From Larix sibirica (Eukaryota > Streptophyta > Pinopsida > Pinales > Pinaceae): a stretch of 20,790 nucleotides of DNA. The stretch lies in NCBI GenBank assembly GCA_004151065.3, contig NWUY0300031512.1, forward strand, positions 1-20,790. The letters run 5' to 3'. The notes under the pieces are model-generated. The model saw only the letters and a list, made by a program, of their open reading frames with translations, was not told where the DNA came from and ran no database searches. The stretch's first letter is position 1, and the number at the start of each line of letters is the position of its first letter. Shown here piece by piece: positions 8,728 to 18,631 of this stretch. A program made the translations under genes and the position numbers.

Positions 8728-10145
8728 GCCTTATGTATTTTTCCAAAGCCATCCAAGACTTGCACTTGCCTCCAACAGATGTTATGTGCATTCATGCAAA
8801 TCCACAATCGTGAGAACAAGCAGTACTAACATGTCACTAGTATGAATTGAAGTTGATTCGTAAAATGCCATGGATATTCCACATGAACAATTTGTCTCAA
8901 CAAATCTTATAATATTCTACAATCTCTTATTATGTAGTGTTTTACTTTAGATTGTGGATTTAATGTTACTAGCTTAATGCATGAAAATACTGAGATAATT
9001 GAACTTGAAATGAAAGAAGCTAAGCAAATAACACAACATCCACATAATGAACACAATATGTACAATGGTAAAACCCAATATGGGGAAAACCTGCTAGAAG
9101 TTGATGCATATGCTTTACTTTGTTATTCTAAGTAATGCAGTGCAAATACAAAGGGGCACATACTAAGGAGTTGGTGTGGATACTATGGCTTGAATTGCTA
9201 CTATAGTATCTTCTACTTCGCCTATTGTGCTTCAATATCCCACTCCTAAATGCTCTTCTCTACTATGGAACAATAAACAATACAATAAGTATGGAACCCC
9301 AACTTCTTTCCCTAGTAGCCCAATGTTTAACATGGCCTAATAGTTGTCTAGGGTGAGGCTTACGGTTTTTGCATGCCTCAACCCCCACTTCATGTTAAGG
9401 TTTTCGATCCTTTATAATCTTCTTTAAAGTCCACACTTGACTAGTTCCACATGTGTGAGTAATGTGCATAGACATGGCATCCATTTGGTATCATGGTGGT
9501 CAAATAAGTCAACTTATGGGAGCCATAACTTTTGTATACAAACTCGGTGATTTTTGCACCATTGGAAAGCTATCGATGTGTAGAACAATGTCAAGAGGCC
9601 AAAAACTAAGATTACAAAATTTTGACCCGAAAATTGACCATCAAAGGCCTCAAATAGGATCCAGAAATATCCGAACCCCAAATATCCAAAGTGGTACCTA
9701 CCTATAAAATAGGCCCTACAAGCCAATCACTCCATTTTTTTCCACCCATAAAGTACCAAGATATATGGCAAATTATATAATGATCCATTTCATATCAAAA
9801 CATGGGTGGGTTTATATTAGCTACCCATTTACACTAATCGAATAAGTCGTTGTTGACAAACATTTTTTTCATACATTCCACTAACTTAAATCTTGAAATT
9901 ATACTACATTTAATACATGGTCTAATGAAGAAACTTTCTATCTTATTAGTCTCATAGATAATATGAATCAATTTGCATCAAACTGTGCATTTTTCATATT
10001 AGTTTAGATCAACTTTGACAAATCGCGTGCATCCTTACACACTACCCCTTAGTTAAACTTTGAATTTTTTTCCAATGATGTCTTAATATTCTTTTGCATC
10101 TTAATTAGAGTGATTTTAAAATCTTATAAATAAGTCTAATAAATC
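8728..10145. other. AT-rich DNA, no gene seen
   Basis: No protein family is recognisable. The segment aaacccaatatggggaaaac near 9070-9089 resembles a phrase I associate with plant LTR retrotransposons, but no paired LTRs, primer-binding site or gag/pol remnants are visible, so I do not annotate an element. The open stretch 9462-9707 looks like chance. Confidence 0.45.
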
Positions 10146-10263
10146 AAACCTCCAATAATGAAATCTTAATGTAGTAGGTATTCACCACCATTCTCCACTC
10201 TCTGACATATAAAACTTCCAACATTAAAATCCTAATGCAATAGTTATTTAGAGGGATTCTCCA
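10146..10263. repeat. Degenerate duplication, 66-bp spacing
   Basis: Two related blocks of about 52 bases at 10146-10197 and 10212-10263 both begin aaac(c/t)tccaa, contain 'aaatc(t/c)taatg' and end in 'ttctcca'. They differ at many positions, so the duplication is old. No coding frame is conserved. Confidence 0.5.
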
Positions 10264-10529
10264 ATATTTGTTGGGCATGGGATCTTTAATGCTAGTAGCG
10301 GCAACTAAACGCTACAAGAGTCACAAAATCCTCTAGGTACAAGTGCCTTCCTTTCTTCCTTGTGAAAATTTTTTGGGTTACAACGACCATTTTATATCTC
10401 TTATACCAAGTAATAACATATTACTTATTAAATAAAGAAGCAAGGTGCATGAAACGTAGGGGTTTTTAATTGGTTCCCAAAGGCATGAGGAGTGATACTA
10501 GTTTTGATGTTTTGATCATCCAAATAGTG

Positions 10530-11374
10530 TTTTTTTTCAAGAAGAAAAAAAGTAACTTGTTATTCTAGCTCAAAATCAAAGTTACATAGAAAAAGTGTTT
10601 CCAACACAATCCATATATCCGTTGATATGATATCAAGAGAGTCATAAAGAAACACATCATAAAACATATGCCTCTCCAGGAGAATTACATATGTCTACCT
10701 AGTTACATAAGACAAGTTTGCTAGCAGTCGACCTAGATACCACATAGCCATGCTAGATAGAGCACCCCAGAAAACAGTATCAAAAACATGGGCCCATCCT
10801 TTGAGAATAGAGAAGCAAAAATAATTTGAGACGGACTAAACAAAAGTTTGACCCACCTCAAGGCCAAAACAAACACCAGCATGAGCTAAAAAATATAGAA
10901 GGATCCTTTATCAACTGACACGAAATCTCTGAGTTCCTCAAAAAACAACATTCCCTCCTCCTCCCCAACAACTCTCTTTTAGAGGCCATCTGCCAAAATG
11001 TTGTGCTCCCTGTGAATATGCGAGACCAAGAGGGCATTAACGGAGATAATAAGGCCAAGGATATGCTCACACTAGTGCTGCAAAATGATAATGTTTAGAT
11101 TTGATCGGTTGTTTACCCATTCCACCACCACCATGGAATCACCACAAGCATGCAAAGCACTGAATCCTTTCTTGCGCGCGAACCACAACAAGGAAAACAA
11201 CACCAATAACTCTGCCCTGGTGTTCATACTCATACCACATCCCGTATGCATAAGAAAACTGTGATGCTCTAAGATCTTTATAACCATGCCACATCCACCC
11301 CTACTAGAACCTGATGCTCCATCGAAGAAGCCAAGTGGTTGATCTTCAAGAAAAATAGTACATGGATGAGTCAT
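10530..11374 (-). mobile_element. LINE C: RNase H and 3' end only
   Basis: A minus-strand LINE fragment consisting of an RNase H domain (11374-10979) and about 440 bases of 3' sequence. It ends in a T-rich run (tttttttcttcttg) and A8, seen as T8 at 10530-10537 on the plus strand. RT and everything upstream are missing, so this is a strongly 5'-truncated copy. The left (5') limit is not defined: the recognisable protein begins at about 11340, and no clear target-site duplication was found. The RNase H type ('GFFDGAS', 'HIHREHN') is related to that of LINE B rather than that of LINE D. Confidence 0.8.
10979..11374 (-). pseudogene. RNase H domain remnant of LINE C
   Basis: RVT_3-type RNase H from the C-terminus of an L1-type ORF2. 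All four acidic positions are readable in one frame: Asp in 'LGFFDGASGSS' (about residue 18 from 11374), Glu in 'NTRAELLVLF', Asp in 'CGDSMVVVEWV' and Asp in 'REHNILADGL' (about 10996-10985). A TAG at 11074-11072 interrupts the frame, and a TAA at 10981-10979 directly follows ADGL, where a Ser or Gln codon is usual. With no RT attached and two stops it is a dead fragment, but it is the best preserved short domain in the window. Confidence 0.88.
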
Positions 11375-13305
11375 TACCTTCTTGTCAATCGAAGACCTAT
11401 GAAATTCTCAAAACAAATTTACAATTTTTACACAGGAAACTTGAAAGAGTTCGTGAAAACCAAAGAGTGTTGTCCATAGCTATGTCACAAGACATTGTCA
11501 TATGTGTTCTCCAAAAACAAAAGTCTAAAAGTGAAAGAAGACCAAAATCCACATAACCCCTTGGATGATTATGCATAGGCAAAATAAACTTATAATTATG
11601 ACATTTGCAAGTTACGCTATGGTCACGTGTTTCGCAACTTTAGATACTTTACAATACTAGCCTATATAAAATGAAATCATTCCTATGTAACCATGTTTTT
11701 CCAATAGGAATTAAATATATATAATTACTTAAATCTAAAACATTTGAAATGCATCGGCTTTCCTAATTAGATTTAAGACTATAAGTTTACATGGAAAATT
11801 ATTATGACCATCACTTAACTTTGATACAAATTAAGCTATCAATAGTGCTTTAATATTGGAATATCAAATCATTGAAATTAGCCACCCTTGATGTTCTAAA
11901 ATATACATTTGTCTACTATAGTTAGATGACATATTCACAATATGACAATGAGAAACGAGAGAATGGAGTCCCACTTAATTTTAGGAAAACCAAGAAACCT
12001 TGGGGTGAGAAGAGAAAGATAAAAGGGGATGTTGGCTACCCAATTAATTAGGATTTAGATTTGATTAAGTTAATCTAGGGATATAAGTTAATTAGGGTAC
12101 ATTGATTAGGTCGCAACAATAATCAAGAAACAAGTGATGAAAACAAATTAACAGAGGAAAGTTAATAACCTAGGGTCGATTCACTATAATTCCTTTGATG
12201 AGCTAATTAACTTAACTGTTGAAGATGACATCAAAGAGAAAAAGGAATTAACTGAACTAGATGAGCAATTGTGTAGGTGTAGAAGCTCCTTAACTTGAAG
12301 ATAAGAGTTGTGACAAGGCTCTAAGTGAGTGGTCCACCTCCCAAATTAACCTCCAAGCATAGCTCTAATTCCTTGCAAAACATACTTATACCCAATACCC
12401 ATTAAATTGTAATTTATAACACTATATCTACCACACAAAATAATGTAGCAATGAAGTGTTGAATGGTGATCAAAAGTGCCCTCTAAACTATTGATAACTC
12501 TCTTGCCCAAGTTGTGATGGAAATTCCCTTGAGGTGGAGGAGTTGAATAGTCCAAGTTATGACAAGAGAAATCCTATGAAGATGCCTTAGGATGGAGCAA
12601 CAAGCATTCATGGTTGGAACCAAACCAATGCTAAGAGATCCCTGTAGAGGTACTAAAGAAGATAGGTAACAAGCAACCCAACAGCATGGAAGAGCTTTTA
12701 GGAAGCTTGATCAAGATTTGACACTAATCCAAGAGTGCAATTGCAAGATGGGGTTGCAAAGATTGAATATTGGATTATTTCAAGAGGGAATTTACAAAGA
12801 GGAATTAATTGGTATAAATAGGTAAGGAAGCAACCCCAAGGCATAAGTGAAGTTTATACTAACTATTAAAGAGGGTGGCCTATACAAAAAGGTCAAAACA
12901 CACCATTTTACCTCATACCACAAGTTTTTGAGATCATACCATGGGAAATTCCCCAAATACAAACTCTTTTCTCCACATGTTGTAATACACAGTCACGGGA
13001 ATGTTAGTGTTGGGCATGTGTTGTACTCTCTGCAAGTAGACTTAGTCTAATCCCAATGCAAATGGGATCCACAAGGGTCATTAATCCCCTAGTTGGGGGG
13101 GACAGTGGGCCCCTCGCAAGAAAATTTTGGGTCTATTTTTTGTTCATTTTATGCTATTTTGGAAAATGGTTTTTCGACCCATTGTACACTAAATATGGTT
13201 GAGGAATTAGGGTTGTAATCTAATCTTCCTTAATGGTTTATTGTTTTGAATGATGTGGAATACCTAAATATTATATTGTGAATAGTGAAGTTAATATAAT
13301 GAGAT
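11375..13305. other. AT-rich DNA, no gene seen
   Basis: Nearly 2 kb without a recognisable protein, RNA gene or transposon core. A TATAAATAGG box at 12813-12822 matches a plant core promoter, but no open reading frame with an ATG follows within a plausible distance, so it may be chance. Tandem TTAATTAG-like words around 12040-12110 are simple AT-rich sequence. Confidence 0.5.
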
Positions 13306-13320
13306 AGAGAGAGAGAGAGA
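13306..13320. repeat. (AG)n microsatellite
   Basis: An uninterrupted run of alternating A and G for 15 bases, within a slightly longer GA-rich stretch beginning at 13300. Confidence 0.95.
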
Positions 13321-13369
13321 TGTGGTTCTCAGTTGTGTTGGTTTTCATGATTAAGGGTTTCCAAGATAA

Positions 13370-13791
13370 CACTACAAGGAAAACACCTTCCAACATAGGT
13401 TTCTGCAAAGGATTTTAGTGTTACAATATTGAGGAAATTAAAAAAAAAAACTCCGCTAAAACATTCACTATTGGTAATAGATATTTTGGCAGAGCTTGTA
13501 ATGGATGTTCATTATAACTTAAAAAATCTAGGTGAGTAGAGTTTATAGGGGAGGTTTATTACACAATGTGTATATTTCCAAAATATGCATTGGTGAACCA
13601 ACACTACAATGCATCAGTGCATAACATTAAAACAAAACACAATGGTGCCTAAAATATATACACTTTGACCCAATGTGTATATTATGTATTTGACACCCCA
13701 ATGTCTATTATCCTCATGAATGAACTGGTGCACTTCTATCTCTCATATGCCCGGTGTGCATAGATAAAAAAAACTACCTAGTGCATATTGT
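13370..13791 (+). mobile_element. Possible CACTA-type transposon end
   Basis: The sequence cactacaaggaaaac at 13370-13384 is close to the CACTACAAGAAAA terminus of plant CACTA (En/Spm) transposons. About 190 bases further in, a short word of the type caatg(t/c)(g/a)tat recurs in both orientations at 13564, 13583 (inverted), 13607, 13615, 13671, 13699, 13752 and 13780. Subterminal repeats of this kind are where CACTA transposases bind. The region then stops at the A-rich tail of LINE D. The matching opposite end (CTTGTAGTG) is not in the window, and no transposase is seen. The call rests on the motif combination only. Confidence 0.3.
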
Positions 13792-14375
13792 ATTTTTATT
13801 TTTTTAACTAAAACGGATAAATGATATTAAAAAAAAAGAATGGTTGAGCCGTGGCTGAGACCAAATCCGACCAAATACAGTGTTCAAAAAATTTAGTAGC
13901 AATTTGCTACGAATTGAAATTTTTTCTTTAAAAAAATTAATTTCTATAAGCCATGATATTGATCTTTAGTCGATTTTGAAATCATATGGATACTACGATT
14001 TGATCCATAACTAGAGCATTTATTTGAATTTTGGCTTGTAGTCGGTTCAGTCAGTTGTTGTAGTTCTATATCCATTGCCTTTCCTTATAACCATAGGTAT
14101 TCAGATGATAAATGCTTCATGTTCTCATTCTATGAGGCAACTGCATAATGACTCGGTATCTCTCTGTTCCTGAGTCTGCGTAAAGGCATTAATGCATTGC
14201 CAACTGTTCTAATCGCATTCCCTGGATCGGTTGCATGATGGCTCGGAGTCTTTATGCCATTTTTTCATGATCTGTATGAGGAATGTCTTTGTGTAATTCC
14301 AAACATGCCAGAGTGCTTCGCTTCATTTCATGGAGAATTTAGATTCTTCGATCAGTGTCTGCGAGTTTGAACAGC
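13792..14375 (-). other. 3' UTR and tail of LINE D
   Basis: About 580 bases after the RNase H stop. It closes with a T9 run (seen as A9 near 13831), the phrase atccgttttagtt and an A-rich tail. No coding frame is maintained here. Confidence 0.75.
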
Positions 14376-14822
14376 TCAGGGGATCTGGTGATGGCAGGAT
14401 TCTTTATTAGAGAATTCGATTTTCCCGGATTCAAGATTAGTTCCGGCTTTTGCTTCCAAATTTGCATCGTAATTTAGATTTCTCGCAATGTGGTATGCTC
14501 TAAAATGGTTGAAGGAGTTTTCTATTTGTTGAATTCGATGGACAATCTGTTTTAGTGCCATATTGTTGAAGTTTGTATTTGAATTAAGGGATTTGATGAT
14601 TACCATAGAATCTCCAAACACCTGTAGCCTGTCAATTCTTTGTTCTTTGGCGATCTGACAGCCTTTTAGCAAAGCTAAGGCTTCTGCTAAGTTCTTAGAA
14701 CAAGTTACCAATCCCCATCTGAATCTTAATCTCAACGAACCTCCGATAAACAACAGAACAACCCCTACTCCTGCCACTCTGGGCTTTCTTTTGGATGCAC
14801 CATCAAAATGTAGACTGTCCAT
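14376..14822 (-). pseudogene. RNase H domain of LINE D (intact frame)
   Basis: A 148-codon open frame holding a complete RNase H (RVT_3) domain, the C-terminus of ORF2. The four acidic catalytic residues are all present: Asp7 in 'HFDGASK', Glu47 in 'LAEALALL', Asp71 in 'VFGDSMVIIKSLN' and Asp119 in 'NYDANLEAKAG'. The histidine that usually helps product release may be in 'YHIARNLN' (His111). The 'FDGASKxxP' style differs from the 'FFDGA' style of LINEs B and C, which points to a different LINE family. Although this domain is open, the upstream ORF2 is broken. The ATG at 14822 is internal and not a real start. Confidence 0.92.
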
Positions 14823-15557
14823 AGTTTGCTTATTCCTCCAATCTTGAAAATCAGAATTGGAAAGTCTGATTTGCCATGGTGGTGAATATCGAGATCAAAG
14901 ATTTAGTTTTTTTTCGGGCTTGGGGAAATGGTTCCGATCCAATTCAATTCATTTGTGTTGAGATTTGTATCCATCCTGAGGTTGGAGGAATTTAGGCATT
15001 CTATAAGCAATCCCTTGGCTTTCCCAATGACTTGCAAGGGGGTGTAATGGGTTTCATGAAAAATGGTTTTGTTCTGGCAATCCAAATTTTCCAGCAAGTG
15101 AATTTGGGAAGGGTTATCCGGATTTGGGACCATAGATTTTATGGACCATGGATTTTATGGATTTGGAAAGGGGGAGAGTATAAATGGATTTCCACTCTTT
15201 GAATAGGAAGGTGGTGGTATTGAAAGATGGCATGGTAATATTAAGTTCATGAAGCATATGGTTCCAAACAATTTTTGAAAAATGGCAGTCAAGGAATAGA
15301 TGATCTAAAGTTTCAGAATTCTTGCAGCAAAGAGGGCATCAGTGTGGCCCGATGATTCCTATTTTGATTAGGTTGTCTCCAGTAAGCACCTTCCGACGAA
15401 TAAGTGTCCAGATGAAGAATTTTATCTTGGGGAGTCCAAATGGGTTCCAAACTGATTTCCATAAACATTTTCTTGAGTCTTCATGATTTTGAAGAGCGTT
15501 GAAGCCTAGGACAGTAGTGTAATTTCCTTTTGGACCCCATCCACGTTCATCCTTATC
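14823..15557 (-). pseudogene. ORF2 linker and zf-RVT remnant of LINE D
   Basis: Between the RT thumb and RNase H. A zf-RVT zinc region lies at about 15338-15285: CPLCC followed by 'SETLDHLFLDCHFSK', giving C-x2-C, H and C. A TGA at 15341-15339 precedes it, where the family usually has Trp ('GPxWCPLC'-like). The stretch between 15285 and 14823 is too broken to assign in detail, but the protein-like text continues on the minus strand, for example 'NPDNPSQIHLLENLDCQNKT' from about 15130. Confidence 0.8.
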
Positions 15558-17350
15558 CTAGAGATGAGTAGGAGCGCAACCATTTAATTTTTCAATGAGA
15601 AGACATCTGGAGGATTCAAGATTGGCTAGAATTGATATGTTGTTCCAACTCTGCCATGTGCTGAGAGTGTCCCAGAAACTGAAGTCATTCAAAGTTATGA
15701 TTCCATGTTGTGTGAGCCATTGAACTATCTCGATGAGCTCTTGGATATCCTGTAACAGTTTGTTTCCCATTATTTTATCGGTAAATATATTAATTTTTCT
15801 TCCATCCCTAGGAACCCAATAGAGCTCTTGAGAGAAGAATCCCCATGTGGTTTTGCATAAAGACCATACCGAGGTTCCTTTGGAGGTGAGCCTGCTATCC
15901 AGGCATCTCAGATTATTGCTAGTAAGATATTTCTTTCTTAACAATTGGATTACGCGATGCTGTCTATTGTGCAAAATTTTCCAAAGCATTTTTCCTCCCA
16001 ATGCCAAGTTTGCCTGGAGAGGATCACGAATTTGGAGGCCGCCCAAGAGATTTGGATGTTTTATAATGCTCCAATTCACTAAATGAATTTTATTCTCATT
16101 TTTTTTGCCTCCCATCCAGAGGAAATATCTCAAGAGTTTACTGATTTGTTCGGATACTCTTTTAGGTGCTAGCAGGATGGACAATTGGTATATTGGTAGA
16201 GTTGATAAGACAACTTTCACTAAAATCAACTTTCCAGCGGTGTTGAGCCACTATCCTCCCCGTCTTCTGATTTTGAATTTAATTTTACTTATCGTATCAT
16301 CCCAAATTTTGGAATTTGTGTGTCCCTGTGTAATTGGGAGGCCCAAGCATGTAAATTTGTCCCATTGCTTGTGAACTTTGATTCCAAGGATCTTGCCAAT
16401 GTTGGCTACGGAGACATTATTCAAATTCCATCCATACGCTGCGCTCTTATGAAGGTTGATCTTTCCTCTTGAGGCATTGCAGTACCAGGTTAACTTTTGT
16501 TTGAAGTTTTGAGCAATAATGGAAGAACCTCCTCCCAATAAGAGAGAGTCATCGATAAAGAGTGTGTGATTGGGAGGCATGAAGTCAGGGGATAGATTGA
16601 GACCTGGTAAGAATCCTGAGCTTAGATCAAAATTCAGTTTTCGACTGAGAGAGTCAGCCATAAGGATGTGCAGGAAGGAGGATAAGGGACATCCTTGTCG
16701 GATTACGCGTGTGACTTAGAAGAAATTAGTGGGTCGACCATTTACTAGGGAGCAATCCAAGGACCTCTTATGCAGGCTAAGATCCAAGTGATAAAGGTTT
16801 CCCCAAATCCAAAAAAAATCATAACTTTAAATAAGAATGAATGCTTGACGTTATCGAATGCATTGGCCATATCAAGTTTTATCAACATACCTTTTTCCTT
16901 GTGAATCTTGCTGAAAAAAATAGATTATTGTACTAGAATGACGTTGTCAAGGATTTGTCTCCCTTCCAAGAAGCCTCCTTGATTATCTGAGATGATTTTG
17001 CTGAGTAGAGGCTTCATTCTGTTTGATAGCATCTTTGTTATTATCTTATAAGATGAGTTACACAATGAGATGGGTCAAAATCTGCCGAGGAGTTGGGATT
17101 TGTCTCTTTTGGTATGAGAGCTAGGAATGTCGAATTGGTACATCCATCGATATTTGCTTTTGAATGGAAGATCCTGACCATTCTCATGTAGTATTTTTTA
17201 ATATACTACCAGTAGGATTTGTAGAAGTGTATTGAGTATCCATCTGGCCCTGGTGCTTTGTCAGGATCAAAAGACCATATGGTGTTGATGACTTCCTACT
17301 CTGAAAATGGCTTGAGAAGAACAACGTTGTCTTCAGGTGTGATGCTGTTT
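15558..17350 (-). pseudogene. Reverse transcriptase remnant of LINE D
   Basis: RT of a plant L1 ORF2. On the minus strand: 'DPDKAPGPDGYSIHFYKSYW' (about 17265-17208), 'STFLALIPKETNP' (about 17135-17095), motif A 'IKLDMANAFDNV' (about 16885-16850), 'RQGCPLSSFL' (about 16703-16675), the active-site box FIDD at 16559-16548 inside an open piece (16661-16251), 'GLPI' (about 16340) and the thumb in a long open piece (16229-15558) with 'LVKVVLSTLPIYQLSILLAP' and 'YFLWMGG'. The family's signature residues are intact, including both Asp of the active site. Frameshifts near 16700, 16240 and elsewhere, plus several stops (for example after SYW, about 17208), disable it. Confidence 0.92.
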
Positions 17351-17883
17351 GGAATGTGCTCTAGGATAATTTGCTCTCCTTCTTCTCCAACATTGTCATC
17401 CTCTGTGTATAGACTTGAGAAATAGTTGTGTGCTGTGATTTTAATGTTTTCTTGTCCATTGATAGTCGAACCATTTTATGTTTTAATTTATGAGATATAA
17501 TTAATTGACTGCCTGATTTTGGTTTGCTTGTGGAAATAAGAGGTATTCCTATCATCGGCCTTGATCCATGTGCTTTGAGATTTTAATCTCCAAATTTCTT
17601 CTTCTTTATGGAAGGATTGGTAGGCCTTAGTCTTGTGCTTGACTTCTTCCTGAAGCATGGAGTTATCGATGGGCTGGTCATCCTGTAGGATTTGGATGGA
17701 TTCCAATTTATCAATCACTTTCTTTCTGAGATTAGACGATGGGGGGAAATTGGATTTGGCCCATTCATTTAGATCCTTTTTGGTGATAATGAGCTTTTGT
17801 TCCCAAAAAAATCTGGGGAAATTGAAATGGGGGTTTTCCGGGATTTGTCTAGTGTGTCCCAAAAACTTGTGTGATCTAGCCAT
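17351..17883 (-). pseudogene. ORF2 linker between endonuclease and RT, LINE D
   Basis: This region joins the endonuclease to RT. The piece 17883-17488 includes 'EEEIWRLKSQSTWIKADDRN' followed by TSYFH, the conserved 'WR.kSR..Wl..GD.NT.yFH' block found in front of RT in plant LINEs. It continues past two stops near 17480 with 'AHNYFSSLYTED'. The frame differs from that of the upstream endonuclease piece, with a shift near 17830. Confidence 0.85.
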
Positions 17884-18631
17884 TGGGGGCTTAATCTGAA
17901 GGGAATCATGCCAAGGTCTTCATTGTCTTTAATTTGGAGATGGATCGGCTTGTGATCCAAAGCCAAATTTACCATAACTTTTGAGATGATTGTTTGTCTA
18001 TCGTTCAGAGGGTTGCTTTGAATGAGAAATCTGTCCAACCTGGCCATTATGTTTGCTTTGCCTATTCGCTTGTTGGACTAGGTATATTTTCCCTTCTTGG
18101 GTTTGATGTCAAGCAGATCCCATTTCTGAATGATAGCTTCTACTTGAGATCTGAGTATATCATTTCCAATGATTCCTCCCTTGTTTTCAGTTGTGGAGAG
18201 GGTAATGTTCATATCGCCAGCTAGAATAATATTTTGTGGAGTATATGCATCTAGGAAGTCTTCCAGGAGCTTCCAACAATCTTTTTTTCTCAGTGTATAG
18301 GTTAGGAACATACAGATTGAAGAGTGCAATTTGATTGTTGCTTTGGATGTGAGTGAGATCTGTGTAGATCCAATGCTGAGTGGAAAGGAGCTTGCAATTG
18401 GAATTTGTCTGAAGACCATAGGGTTGCTAAGTCGTCGAATGCCCCTCTGGCCTGACAACAATTCCTGTATTTTTCTTCCATTTTTCGCTTCCAATGGAAG
18501 GACACCTTTTCATCGAGTTTGGTCTCTTGGAGCAAGAGGATGTCTGGCATGTCAATTTTTTGGAGATCTTTGACTGCTTCTATTTGCTTGGGGCTCTCAG
18601 TCCTCTGACAGTTCCAAGAGACCAACTTCAT
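17769..18631 (-). pseudogene. APE-type endonuclease remnant of LINE D
   Basis: Nicks the target DNA to start target-primed reverse transcription. The ATG at 18631 opens with 'MKLVSWNC', the N-terminus typical of plant LINE endonucleases, then 'LLLQETKLDE' with the catalytic Glu (residue 36, codon 18526-18524). A frameshift in the next 150 bases leads to the second frame, with 'LAGDMNITLS' (Asp and Asn of the GDxN motif, about 18215-18204), 'KGKYT' then TAG (18080-18078) where Trp is usual before 'SNKR', 'ARLDRFL' (from about 18044) and 'LDHKPI', which stands for the usual SDHxPI. So the catalytic positions are mostly readable, but the frame is broken. Confidence 0.92.

Noticed and set aside
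9462-9707. 81-codon open frame on the plus strand.
   Set aside because: No motif or family resemblance, and an overlapping open frame of similar length exists on the other strand; it looks like chance.
10500-11400. Target-site duplication for LINE C (ccaaatagtg before the T-run and aaaaatagta near 11350).
   Set aside because: Only seven bases agree, and the 5' limit of the element is unknown.
12813-13050. TATAAATAGG box followed by an open stretch from 12847.
   Set aside because: The stretch opens with GTG and not ATG, has no recognisable product, and lies in AT-rich DNA where TATA boxes occur by chance.
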